Shown: positions 1 to 6,263, numbered from the stretch's first letter. The stretch: 9,553 bases of DNA from Marivivens sp. (GCA_024642185.1 JAHEBR010000069.1:1-9553), one strand, 5' to 3'. Notes: generated by a model from the sequence alone, not told the origin. Made by a program: numbers and translations.

Positions 1-1
1 G

Positions 2-850
2 ATGGAGACCCTGCGCCAGCGTCTGGCCGAACAGAAGGGCCGCCATCAGGGCGGCTCGAAATGGGTCGGCACGGCCGGCACCTCGCCGTTCGGCGCCTAT
101 GGCTACAACCCCGAAGGCGTGCGCATCGGGCAGCAGGAGAGCCGCCATCAGCGGGCGGTCAAGGTCTGGGACAAGCGCGAATTTCGCAATCTCGACGACA
201 CGGTCGAACTGGGCACCCGCAACATCAAGGTGGCTTTGAAGCGCCTGCGCCGCTGGGCCCGCGATGGGGCGGCGGACGAGCTTGACCTCGACGGCACGAT
301 CCGCGCCACGGCCGAGCATGGCTATCTCGATGTGCAGACGCGCCCCGAGCGGCGCAACGCGGTGAAGGTGCTTCTGTTCTTCGACGTGGGCGGCTCGATG
401 GACCCGCATATCCGCGTGGTGGAAGAGCTGTTTTCCGCCGCCCGCGCCGAGTTCAAGCACCTCGAGCATTTCTATTTCCACAACTGCCTTTACGAGGGCC
501 TCTGGCGCGACAACGCCCGCCGCTGGGGCGCCCAGACGCCCACATGGGAGGTGCTGCGCACCTATGGGCCGGATTACAAATGTATCTTCGTGGGCGACGC
601 CTCGATGAGCCCCTACGAGATCGCCTTCGCGGGCGGGGCGAACGAACACTGGAACGAAGAGGCCGGCGAGGTCTGGCTGCGCCGCGCATTTGAGCAGTGG
701 CCCGCGCACCTCTGGATAAATCCCACGCCCGAGCGGATGTGGGGCTATACCCAGTCAACCAAGATGATCCAGTCGATCCTCGGCCCCGAACGGATGGTGC
801 CGATGACGCTTGAAGGGATCGACCGTGGCATGAGGGTTCTGGGCCGATGA
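2..850 (+). CDS. CoxE-like VWA domain-containing protein, C-terminal part (5' truncated by window edge)
   Basis: The reading frame is open from the first bases, so the ATG at base 2 is probably an internal Met. Similar proteins I recall are roughly 390 residues, which would place about 100 residues outside the window. The visible 282 residues begin with a basic, Gly-rich segment (TSPFGAYGYNPEGVRIG, about 27-43). A helical Arg-rich region follows, and then a von Willebrand A fold starting at LLFFDVGGSMD (about 124-134). The metal site is DVGGS (D128 to S132) instead of the canonical DxSxS, with a later Asp in FVGDASMSP (D199). CoxE-like VWA proteins usually work with a MoxR-type AAA+ ATPase in chaperone or metallo-enzyme maturation roles; the target here is unknown and no MoxR gene is inside the window. 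The stop overlaps the next start (ATGA, 847-850). Family assignment is confident, function is not. Confidence 0.9.
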   Translation: METLRQRLAEQKGRHQGGSKWVGTAGTSPFGAYGYNPEGVRIGQQESRHQRAVKVWDKREFRNLDDTVELGTRNIKVALKRLRRWARDGAADELDLDGTIRATAEHGYLDVQTRPERRNAVKVLLFFDVGGSMDPHIRVVEELFSAARAEFKHLEHFYFHNCLYEGLWRDNARRWGAQTPTWEVLRTYGPDYKCIFVGDASMSPYEIAFAGGANEHWNEEAGEVWLRRAFEQWPAHLWINPTPERMWGYTQSTKMIQSILGPERMVPMTLEGIDRGMRVLGR

Positions 851-1200
851 GAGACAGGATTTCACGCATCTGGAAGCGCCACCCTGTCCTCGCGGCGCTC
901 TTCGCGCTTGCGGTCATTGCAATGGTGGGTTTCGGAATCCGCACCGTGAGTTTCTGGATCTACTGGCAGAACCCGGATCGTCTCGAGCAGCCGATCGAGG
1001 CCTGGATGCCGCCGCGCTATGTGGGCATGAGTTACGGCATTCCGCCCGAGATCCTCGGGCCGCTTCTGGCCCTCGAACCGGGCGAGGATCGCCACATCAC
1101 GATGGGCCAGATCGCCAGCGAACGCGGCCAGAGCCTTGAAGACCTGGCAGCCGAGATCAAGGCCGCGGCCGATGCGGCGCGGGCGGCCGGAGACCGGTAA
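847..1200 (+). CDS. Small single-pass membrane protein, conserved hypothetical
   Basis: This 117-residue protein has a short basic N-terminus (MRDRISRIWKRHP) followed by one hydrophobic segment at about 14-38, so it should be a single-pass inner-membrane protein with the N-terminus inside. The remainder, about 79 residues, would be periplasmic if the positive-inside rule holds. That part contains a Trp/Pro-rich patch (IEAWMPPRYVGMSYGIPPE, about 50-68) and an Ala/Glu-rich helix at the C-terminus (about 87-115). I recognise no domain. The ATG overlaps the VWA stop as ATGA, with a GAGGG inside the VWA gene just upstream, and its own stop overlaps the DedA start as TAATG. Translation of the three genes is therefore probably coupled. 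Partnership with the VWA or DedA protein is inference from this arrangement only. Confidence 0.85.
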   Translation: MRDRISRIWKRHPVLAALFALAVIAMVGFGIRTVSFWIYWQNPDRLEQPIEAWMPPRYVGMSYGIPPEILGPLLALEPGEDRHITMGQIASERGQSLEDLAAEIKAAADAARAAGDR

Positions 1201-1817
1201 TGGAGAGCTTTCTCGCCCTTGTTACCGACTATGGCGCGTGGATCCTCTTCGCGGTGACCTTTCTCAGCTGCCTTGCCATGCCCGTTCCCGCCTCGCTGAT
1301 GATGCTGGCGGGCGGCGGCCTTGTCGCCTCGGGCGATCTGGGGGGCTTGCAGGCGGCGGGAGCAGCCCTTGGCGGGGCCGTTCTGGGCGACCAGACAGGT
1401 TATGCGCTGGCACGGACGGCTGGCGGCGATCGCTTTGCCGCTTGGGTCAGCCGCAAGCCCGCCCGCGCCAAGGCGATGACCCGCGCCCATGACATGACCG
1501 GCCGATGGGGCAATCTCGGCATCTTTCTCAGCCGCTGGCTGGCGAGCCCCTTGGGGCCTTATGTCAACCTTGCCGCCGGCCTCATGCGGATCGACTGGCC
1601 ACGGTTCCTCTTTTGGGGCGCTATGGGCGAGATCGTCTGGGTCACAGCCTATATCGGCATGGGCTATGTCTTTGCCGGACAGGTCACCGCTGTGACCGAA
1701 ATCGCCGGCAACGCCTCGGGATTTCTTGCGGCGGCGGCGGTTGTGGTTGGCCTTGGCGCCTACCTCTGGAAAATGGGCGCCGAGATTCCGAAAAAGAAGC
1801 GCTCCGCTAAATCCTAG
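1200..1817 (+). CDS. DedA family membrane protein
   Basis: This 205-residue polytopic inner-membrane protein belongs to the DedA/SNARE-associated (VTT) family, whose members are implicated in membrane homeostasis and, for several, undecaprenyl-phosphate or phospholipid flipping. Visible family features are the N-terminal re-entrant-like region with MPVPASLMMLAGG (27-39), GDQTGYALAR (63-72) for the usual G-D-x-x-G-Y motif, and the hallmark FLSRWLASPLGPYVNLAAG (109-127), in which Arg112 and Pro120 fit the family motif. The acidic residue often seen before the first Pro-x-Pro is not obvious here. Hydrophobic helices follow at about 137-160 and 170-190, and the tail is Lys-rich. The start shares its A with the previous stop codon, and a GGAG lies 7 bases upstream at 1189-1192. 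The stop TAG overlaps the convergent small gene at CTAG (1814-1817). Substrate unknown. Confidence 0.9.
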   Translation: MESFLALVTDYGAWILFAVTFLSCLAMPVPASLMMLAGGGLVASGDLGGLQAAGAALGGAVLGDQTGYALARTAGGDRFAAWVSRKPARAKAMTRAHDMTGRWGNLGIFLSRWLASPLGPYVNLAAGLMRIDWPRFLFWGAMGEIVWVTAYIGMGYVFAGQVTAVTEIAGNASGFLAAAAVVVGLGAYLWKMGAEIPKKKRSAKS

Positions 1818-2026
1818 AAACTGTGCGGATAGAGCGACATCATGCCCTGCACGGAGATTTCACTTTCGAAGGCTTCGGGGTGGCGCTCCATCAAATCCCT
1901 CAGATGCGTGCTGCGCTCGGCTTCGGTGAGCGGGTCATACTCGGGGAACGCAAAGAAACGGCCCAGCCATTTGAAGACGGATCCCGAAGCGGGAGCGGTT
2001 ACGGGAAAATCAGAAACGAGTGTCAT
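1814..2026 (-). CDS. Small conserved hypothetical protein (70 aa)
   Basis: The gene encodes a 70-residue soluble protein (MTLVSDFPVT... ending SLYPHSF) with no signal peptide or clear membrane segment. It has an aromatic patch WLGRFFAFPEYDPLT (about 20-34) followed by a charged amphipathic helix (EAERSTHLRDLMERHPEAF, about 35-53). The start at 2026 is chosen because a perfect GGAGG sits 6 bases upstream on the minus strand (2033-2037); an upstream in-frame Met at 2059 has no comparable site. Its stop overlaps the DedA stop at CTAG, and it is divergent from the LysR-type regulator, leaving 93 bases between the two starts. LysR regulators often control a divergent neighbour, so this gene is a candidate target, but that is inference. 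I do not recognise a named family and suggest no function. Confidence 0.75.
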   Translation of the reverse strand: MTLVSDFPVTAPASGSVFKWLGRFFAFPEYDPLTEAERSTHLRDLMERHPEAFESEISVQGMMSLYPHSF

Positions 2027-2032
2027 TTCGGG

Positions 2033-2037
2033 CCTCC
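2033..2037 (-). promoter_or_regulatory. Shine-Dalgarno GGAGG of the 70-aa gene
   Basis: On the minus strand GGAGG is followed by 6 bases (CCCGAA) and then ATG at 2026. This ideal spacing decides between the 2026 start and the longer alternative at 2059, and it is the best evidence that the small gene is real. Confidence 0.75.
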
Positions 2038-2119
2038 ACAGTGGCTTGTTTGTTCCCAAAGGCTAAGACAGGCGTAGGCCCGGGTGGTATCCGCCGCGAA
2101 ATTGTGCTGTTATTCAGAA

Positions 2120-3019
2120 ATGAAGAGCGTGTTCGACTCATGGTCCGATCTCCGCGTCTTCCTCGCGGTCATGCGCGCGGGCTCTACACTCGCCGCCTCC
2201 AAGCAGCTGCGCCAATCGCAACCCACAGTCGCCCGCCGCATCGACGTTTTGGAGCACGTGACGGGCCTGACGCTTTTCGAACGCAGCACGCAAGGGCTGA
2301 AGCCTACGGAACATGCCCTTGCGCTTTTGCCGCAGGCCGAAGCCGTGGAAGCCGCCGTTCTTGGCTTTGAGGCGACTGTGGATGGCCGCACACGAAGCAC
2401 AACCTCGACCATACGCATTACAGCTATCGGTATCGCATTCAGCCCCCGCCTTGCGGCGATCCTCGATGAATTCAACGAGGCCTATCCAGACGTGCGGTTC
2501 GAGTTTGTCCCAAGCGAAAAGGTGCTAGATCTCTGTGCCGGAGAGGCGGACATGGCGATCCGGCACGTTCTTTCGGTCGATGATCCGCGCCTTGTGGCGC
2601 GGCAGGTTTCGGTGACCCGAACAACGCTTTACTGCAGTCAACGCTATGCTGCCAAGCACCGGCTTCCCAAGGACCCCGGAGATTTCGCGGGCCACAGTTT
2701 TTTGCTCTATGAACCGGGACGCGGGTCGCGGCGGTTCAATGAGTGGCTGAACGCGAGGGTTCCGGCGGAGCAGATTGTCGGAACGCTCCCCGATATTCCT
2801 TCGATGATTGTCGCTGTCCGCAGCGGGCTGGGCCTTGGGGCCCTCCCCGTCGCAATGGCAGAGGATGCCCCTGAGCTGGTGCAATGTTTCGAGCCACCTC
2901 CGGAAGGTTTGGCGAGGACTTGGCTCGTCATCGGACCGGACGCCCACAAGCGAAGAGAGGTTCGCGCTTTTGCCGATTTCCTCGCGCCGCGCTATACCGA
3001 ACGCATTGGAAATCGCTAG
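2120..3019 (+). CDS. LysR family transcriptional regulator
   Basis: With the ATG at 2120 the protein has 299 residues, the normal LysR length. The N-terminal winged helix-turn-helix covers about 7-65 (LRVFLAVMRAGSTLAASKQL, then QSQPTVARRIDVLE, then LFERSTQGLKPTEHA). The linker helix runs to about 90, and a substrate-binding domain fills about 96-290, with the usual IRITA start, GEADMAIR (141-148) and SGLGLGALP (235-243). An upstream GTG at 2084 would add 12 residues that fit no LysR N-terminus; neither start has a strong Shine-Dalgarno. The effector cannot be read from the sequence. The gene is divergent from the 70-aa gene, its most likely local target. Base composition is milder than that of its neighbours: 34 G+C of 60 in bases 2401-2460, against 42 of 60 in bases 6961-7020 of edd. 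This hints at a different history or weaker codon selection. Confidence 0.93.
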   Translation: MKSVFDSWSDLRVFLAVMRAGSTLAASKQLRQSQPTVARRIDVLEHVTGLTLFERSTQGLKPTEHALALLPQAEAVEAAVLGFEATVDGRTRSTTSTIRITAIGIAFSPRLAAILDEFNEAYPDVRFEFVPSEKVLDLCAGEADMAIRHVLSVDDPRLVARQVSVTRTTLYCSQRYAAKHRLPKDPGDFAGHSFLLYEPGRGSRRFNEWLNARVPAEQIVGTLPDIPSMIVAVRSGLGLGALPVAMAEDAPELVQCFEPPPEGLARTWLVIGPDAHKRREVRAFADFLAPRYTERIGNR

Positions 3020-3064
3020 GTGCCACGTCTTGCCCTAGTTTCCGCGGGGCCCCATATCTAGCCC

Positions 3065-3751
3065 ATGCTGCGCTTTGCCCCGATCCTACTGGCCGTAATC
3101 TATGGCTACGCCTTCTGGCGGTTTTCCGTCTGGCGGACGGTCAAGGACCTGAACGCGCGGTCGAGCGAATTGATGGACCCCGCCCTGCGCGGCGTCAGCG
3201 AAAAACTGGCCAAGGCGCTCGATCTGCCGAAGGTTCGGGTGTTTCTCTATGAAAACCCGGTGGTCAACGGCCTCGCAGGGCCGGATGGCCGGATCTATAT
3301 CACGCGCGGATTCCTTCAAAAGCTTCATGCCGGCGAGGTGACGGCTGACGAGATGGCCTCGGTCATTGCCCATGAGCTTGGCCATGTGGCCTTGGGCCAT
3401 TCCCGCCGCCGGATGATCGACTTTTCGGGGCAGAATGCCCTCCGCACGGCGCTGGCCATGATTCTGGGGCGGTTCTTGCCGGGGCTTGGGATGATCGTCG
3501 CCAATGCGCTCATGTCGCTTCTGGCGGCCAAGCTTTCGCGCGGCGATGAATACGAGGCCGACGCCTATGCCACGGCGCTTCTCATCAAGGCAGGCATCGG
3601 ATCGGCGCCGCAGGTGAGCCTTTTCCGCAAGCTCGACACGCTCACGGGCGCGGGCGGAAAGGGCCAGATCGCGTGGATGCTAAGCCATCCCGTCACCGCC
3701 GACCGGATCGCCGCGATCGAGGCTAATGCGCGGAAGTGGGCGCCGCGCTAG
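3065..3751 (+). CDS. M48 family metalloprotease (compact, membrane-anchored)
   Basis: This 228-residue zinc metallopeptidase has an N-terminal hydrophobic anchor (about 3-20, MLRFAPILLAVIYGYAFWRF). The catalytic motif is HELGH (103-107, inside VIAHELGHVALGH), with His103 and His107 as zinc ligands and Glu104 as general base. The third ligand is probably Glu164 in DEYEADAYA. The C-terminal SHPVTADRI (207-215) is the typical M48 substrate-site motif. A hydrophobic stretch between the two zinc motifs (about 128-155) may be a second membrane-associated hairpin. It is shorter than HtpX (about 290 residues) and much shorter than the BepA or LoiP types with TPR or lipoprotein parts. A role in envelope protein quality control is an inference from the family. 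It starts 46 bases after the LysR stop, with no clear Shine-Dalgarno, and its stop overlaps the convergent PIN gene at CTAG (3748-3751). Confidence 0.92.
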   Translation: MLRFAPILLAVIYGYAFWRFSVWRTVKDLNARSSELMDPALRGVSEKLAKALDLPKVRVFLYENPVVNGLAGPDGRIYITRGFLQKLHAGEVTADEMASVIAHELGHVALGHSRRRMIDFSGQNALRTALAMILGRFLPGLGMIVANALMSLLAAKLSRGDEYEADAYATALLIKAGIGSAPQVSLFRKLDTLTGAGGKGQIAWMLSHPVTADRIAAIEANARKWAPR

Positions 3752-4293
3752 GCGCGTTCGAGCGCCTTGCCCAGACGCGGCAGGCGCGCCTTTTTCATCA
3801 GGCTGCGGAAGGTCCAGTCCTCGCCCGACAGGCGGATCGCCTCGTCGAGAACCGCTTGCGCGGCGGCGCGGACCTTGGCCGGATGCGCCGCATGGAGCGA
3901 GAGGAGAAAGGCATCGGGATCGAGCCGCTCCAGCCCCTCTTCGGCGAGGATATTCTTGGGGAAGTCCATCGCGTTGACGGTCAGGATCGCGTCCGCGCTC
4001 GACGAGACCGCCGCCGCCAGCACATGGATATCCGCCGGATCGGGCAACCAGAGCCGCGCCTCGAGGCCTGCGTGCGCCGGCACCATCGCCGCCGGAAACC
4101 GCGCCTTGATCAGCGCCACCTCGCCCCGCGCCTGCATCTCGCCCCCGGGGCCGAGCTTGGCCGCCGCGCGCGCCCATTCCTCGAGGATGCGCTCGCTCCA
4201 TTTCGGCTCGAAAAGGCCCTCGGCGGCTACGGCAAGGATCACCTCGCGCATGACCGTGGGGAACAGCACGCAGGCGTCGATCACCACCCTCAT
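3748..4293 (-). CDS. PIN domain-containing protein, putative ribonuclease (RSP_2648-like)
   Basis: This 181-residue protein has a PIN (PilT N-terminus) fold. Asp6 lies in MRVVIDACVLFP, an acidic pair Glu38/Glu39 in ERILEEW, Asp88 in DPADIHVLAAA, and Asp101 in SADAILTVNAMDFP (99-112). Together these make the four-acid, metal-dependent nuclease site of the family. The C-terminal extension (about 135-181) makes it longer than a typical VapC toxin (about 130 residues). The ATG at 4293 overlaps the methyltransferase stop as ATGA. No Shine-Dalgarno precedes it, so translation probably depends on the upstream gene. There is no antitoxin-like small gene beside it, so a VapBC module is not supported. 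From memory, NCBI names the orthologous pair in Rhodobacter sphaeroides RSP_2647 (methyltransferase) and RSP_2648 (PIN); I could not check this. The RNA substrate is unknown. Confidence 0.88.
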   Translation of the reverse strand: MRVVIDACVLFPTVMREVILAVAAEGLFEPKWSERILEEWARAAAKLGPGGEMQARGEVALIKARFPAAMVPAHAGLEARLWLPDPADIHVLAAAVSSSADAILTVNAMDFPKNILAEEGLERLDPDAFLLSLHAAHPAKVRAAAQAVLDEAIRLSGEDWTFRSLMKKARLPRLGKALERA

Positions 4294-5498
4294 AGGCGGA
4301 AGAACACGGCCTTGAGATAGCCGCTCTCGGCAAGTTGCGGCATCAGCGGATGATCGGGGCCGGCAAAGCCCGTATAGACGATCTGGCCGCGCCGCCCTGC
4401 CCGGCCGATGCCACGGGCCGAGGCCGCGCGAAAGCGCGACAGGTCGGCGGCATGGCTGCAAGAGCAGAGGCCGAGATAGCCGCCCTCTTTCACCAGCGCC
4501 GCCGCAAGACGGGCCACCCGCTCATAGGCGCGCAGGCCCGCCTCGAGCGCCTGTTTGTTGGGCGCAAAGGCGGGCGGGTCGCAGACAACCACATCGAAGG
4601 TCTCGCCCTCGGCGGCAAGTGCGGCCATCACGTCAAAGGCATCGCCTTGACGGTTGGCGAACTTGTCCGCCACGCCCATCGCTTCCGCCCCCTGCCCGGC
4701 AAGCGCCAGGGCCGGGGCCGAGCCATCCACGGCCAGCGCCGAGTTTGCGCCGCCCGCGAGCATTGCAAGGCCGAAGCCGCCCACATGGGAGAAGACGTCG
4801 AGCACTTTGGCCCCTTTGGCGAGGCCCGCCGCAAAGGCATGGTTGGGGCGCTGGTCATAGAACAGGCCGGTCTTCTGCCCGCCCATCACATCTGCCATAT
4901 AGGTCGCGCCAGTCATCGGCACCGGGATCGGCGCGGTCGGAGCCTTGCCGATGAGCAAACGTGTCTCTTCCGGCAGGCCCTCAAGCCCCCGCGCCCGGCC
5001 TGTGCCGTTCATGATGATGGTGGAGACACCCGTGACCTCGGCCAGAGCCGCGCCCAGATCGCCCATACGCGCATCGGCCCAAGCGGCGTTGGGCTGGACC
5101 ACGGCCACATCGCCGAACCGGTCGATCACCACACCCGGAAGGCCATCGGCCTCGGCGTGGATCAGGCGGTAGAAGGGCGCAGGATACAGCCGCTCCCGAT
5201 GCGCCAGCGCCCGCGCAATCCGCGCGGCAAACCACGCCTTGTCGATCACCGCCGCCGGATCGGCATCCAGCATCCGGCAGATGATCTTCGAGGCGGGATT
5301 GACCGCGACAAGCCCCATCGGCCGCCTCTCGGCATCCTCAAGGACCGCCACAGCGCCCGCCGGAATGGCCTTGGTGCGCCGGTCAGTCACCAGCTCGTTG
5401 GCATAGACCCAGGGAAACCCGTGCCGGATAGCGCGGGCATCGGCCTTGGGCATGAGGCGGACAGTCGGGAGATCGACATGAGAAGAGGAGAGCGTCAT
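4290..5498 (-). CDS. RlmI-like class I SAM-dependent rRNA methyltransferase (RSP_2647-like)
   Basis: This 402-residue protein has the layout of E. coli RlmI (396 residues), the 23S rRNA m5C1962 methyltransferase. A PUA-like RNA-binding domain occupies about 12-80 (HGFPWVYANEL at 26-36). A central linker carries GLFYDQRPNH (211-220). The Rossmann-fold methyltransferase domain has motif I VLDVFSHVGGFGL (232-244), an acidic residue after strand 2 (AVDGS, Asp258), motif IV CDPPAF (306-311) and motif VI LCSCSH (344-349). Cys345 and Cys347 are the candidate catalytic cysteines. The C-terminus (DHPLMPQLAESGYLKAVFFRL region) resembles the E. coli end. The start at 5498 has AGGAGG 5 bases upstream. 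The lipoprotein gene ends 43 bases upstream in the same direction, and the PIN gene follows with a 4-base overlap. That it modifies the same base as RlmI is inference. Confidence 0.92.
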   Translation of the reverse strand: MTLSSSHVDLPTVRLMPKADARAIRHGFPWVYANELVTDRRTKAIPAGAVAVLEDAERRPMGLVAVNPASKIICRMLDADPAAVIDKAWFAARIARALAHRERLYPAPFYRLIHAEADGLPGVVIDRFGDVAVVQPNAAWADARMGDLGAALAEVTGVSTIIMNGTGRARGLEGLPEETRLLIGKAPTAPIPVPMTGATYMADVMGGQKTGLFYDQRPNHAFAAGLAKGAKVLDVFSHVGGFGLAMLAGGANSALAVDGSAPALALAGQGAEAMGVADKFANRQGDAFDVMAALAAEGETFDVVVCDPPAFAPNKQALEAGLRAYERVARLAAALVKEGGYLGLCSCSHAADLSRFRAASARGIGRAGRRGQIVYTGFAGPDHPLMPQLAESGYLKAVFFRL

Positions 5499-5503
5499 GC
5501 CCT

Positions 5504-5509
5504 CCTCCT
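5504..5509 (-). promoter_or_regulatory. Strong Shine-Dalgarno of the methyltransferase gene
   Basis: The minus strand reads AGGAGGAGG just before the start. The AGGAGG at 5504-5509 has a 5-base spacer to the ATG at 5498, which fixes this start over the later in-frame ATG codons. Its strength contrasts with the complete lack of such a site before the coupled PIN gene. Confidence 0.7.
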
Positions 5510-5541
5510 AGTCGTTTTCAAGGTCGGGCGGAAGGCCCGGT

Positions 5542-6138
5542 TTACTGCGCCAGGCCGCCCAGTTCTTTCACGAGCACATAGCTAAGGAAATCCGTCACGC
5601 GCACGACCTCGGTCTGCCCCTCGCGGTCGAGAAGAAGCGCAGCCGTACCGCCCGGCGCCGCCAGATCGGCCTCGATCTCGCGGGCCGGCTCGAGAACAGC
5701 ACCAGTCTCGGCGTCGCGTACCAGCAAGGTGAAGACGATATTGTAGACCCCGCCAACGCTCGAGCGGGTCTTCTCGGTGACACCGTGGAAACGAACGAGC
5801 GTGATCTCGGCCACGACCGGGACCCGACCGGTGAGCCCCGGCTTTGCCAGATCGACCGCATTGGTGAAGATGTCCGCGATCTGAGCATGACGATCCCCCG
5901 GAGGATCGCCGCGCCAGACGATATCGGCCCAGGGATAGAAAGCGTTGGCCTCCGAAACAGTCAGCTCGGGCGGAATGAGCACAATCGCATCAGTCAGCGC
6001 ATAGTTTCTGGAAACTGTCTCGACAGCCTCAGCCGCAAACGGGCTTGGCTGAAAGAACGAACCCGTCCGATCCAAAATACTACAGCCCGACAGCACAAAG
6101 CCAGCCACAAGCACAAATACGATCTGAAGCAATCTCAT
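5542..6138 (-). CDS. Putative lipoprotein, DUF6778-like
   Basis: The 198-residue product begins with a lipoprotein signal peptide: M-R-L-L, a hydrophobic core (5-16), and the lipobox LSGC, with Cys19 as the lipidated residue. Ser at +2 gives no inner-membrane retention signal, so outer-membrane sorting is expected. The mature part carries NAFYPWADIVWRGDPPGDRHAQ (65-86), which I associate with the DUF6778 lipoproteins of Rhodobacteraceae, and then alternating strands (VVAEITLVRFHGVTEKTR, 108-125; VYNIVFTLLVRDAETGAVLE, 131-150) that suggest a beta-rich domain. The start at 6138 is preferred over 6228 because the lipobox then sits at the right distance and GGGAAG lies 6 bases upstream. Function is unknown. 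It is divergent from edd and lies 43 bases upstream of the methyltransferase, so it may head that transcript. The family name is from memory. Confidence 0.85.
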   Translation of the reverse strand: MRLLQIVFVLVAGFVLSGCSILDRTGSFFQPSPFAAEAVETVSRNYALTDAIVLIPPELTVSEANAFYPWADIVWRGDPPGDRHAQIADIFTNAVDLAKPGLTGRVPVVAEITLVRFHGVTEKTRSSVGGVYNIVFTLLVRDAETGAVLEPAREIEADLAAPGGTAALLLDREGQTEVVRVTDFLSYVLVKELGGLAQ

Positions 6139-6211
6139 ACACAACTTCCCTTTTAAGCCCCGAGACTGGGTAAAACGAAAACCACCTATGTGGCGTTTGT
6201 GGCCGGAATGA

Positions 6212-6223
6212 GGAAAATTTTCC
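6212..6223. promoter_or_regulatory. Perfect 12-bp palindrome GGAAAATTTTCC
   Basis: A perfect AT-centred palindrome sits in the divergent intergenic region, 74 bases before the lipoprotein start and 130 bases before edd. It could bind a dimeric regulator of either gene, or be chance in a locally AT-rich stretch. I cannot assign a regulator. Confidence 0.35.
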
Positions 6224-6250
6224 AACAATTTTGGTCATTTCTTCGGAATA

Positions 6251-6263
6251 GACGAAAATCGTC
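6251..6263. promoter_or_regulatory. Inverted repeat GACGA-AAA-TCGTC
   Basis: Two perfect 5-base arms flank a 3-base centre, 90 bases before the edd start. It is a possible second regulator site in the same intergenic region. The regulator is not identifiable from the sequence. Confidence 0.3.

Noticed and set aside
2110..2475. Minus-strand 121-codon frame opposite the LysR DNA-binding domain
   Set aside because: It is opposite a clear winged helix-turn-helix coding region, with no ribosome binding site or motif of its own.
3016..3038. Terminator after the LysR gene (CTAGG...CCTAG)
   Set aside because: A 5-bp stem with a 13-base loop and no T-tract is likely chance; the repeat partly overlaps the LysR stop codon.
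3748..4293. VapBC toxin-antitoxin module
   Set aside because: The PIN protein is present, but there is no small antitoxin gene beside it. The overlapping partner is a methyltransferase, and the PIN protein is longer than typical VapC.
5525..5539. Terminator after the lipoprotein gene (CGGGC-GGAAG-GCCCG hairpin)
   Set aside because: The stem is only 5 bp and no T-run follows on the minus strand, so it is too weak to call an intrinsic terminator.
4335..5585. Plus-strand 416-codon open frame antisense to the methyltransferase
   Set aside because: It mirrors the RlmI-like gene and has a low-complexity Arg/Gly/His translation with no motif. It also runs into the lipoprotein gene on the other strand.
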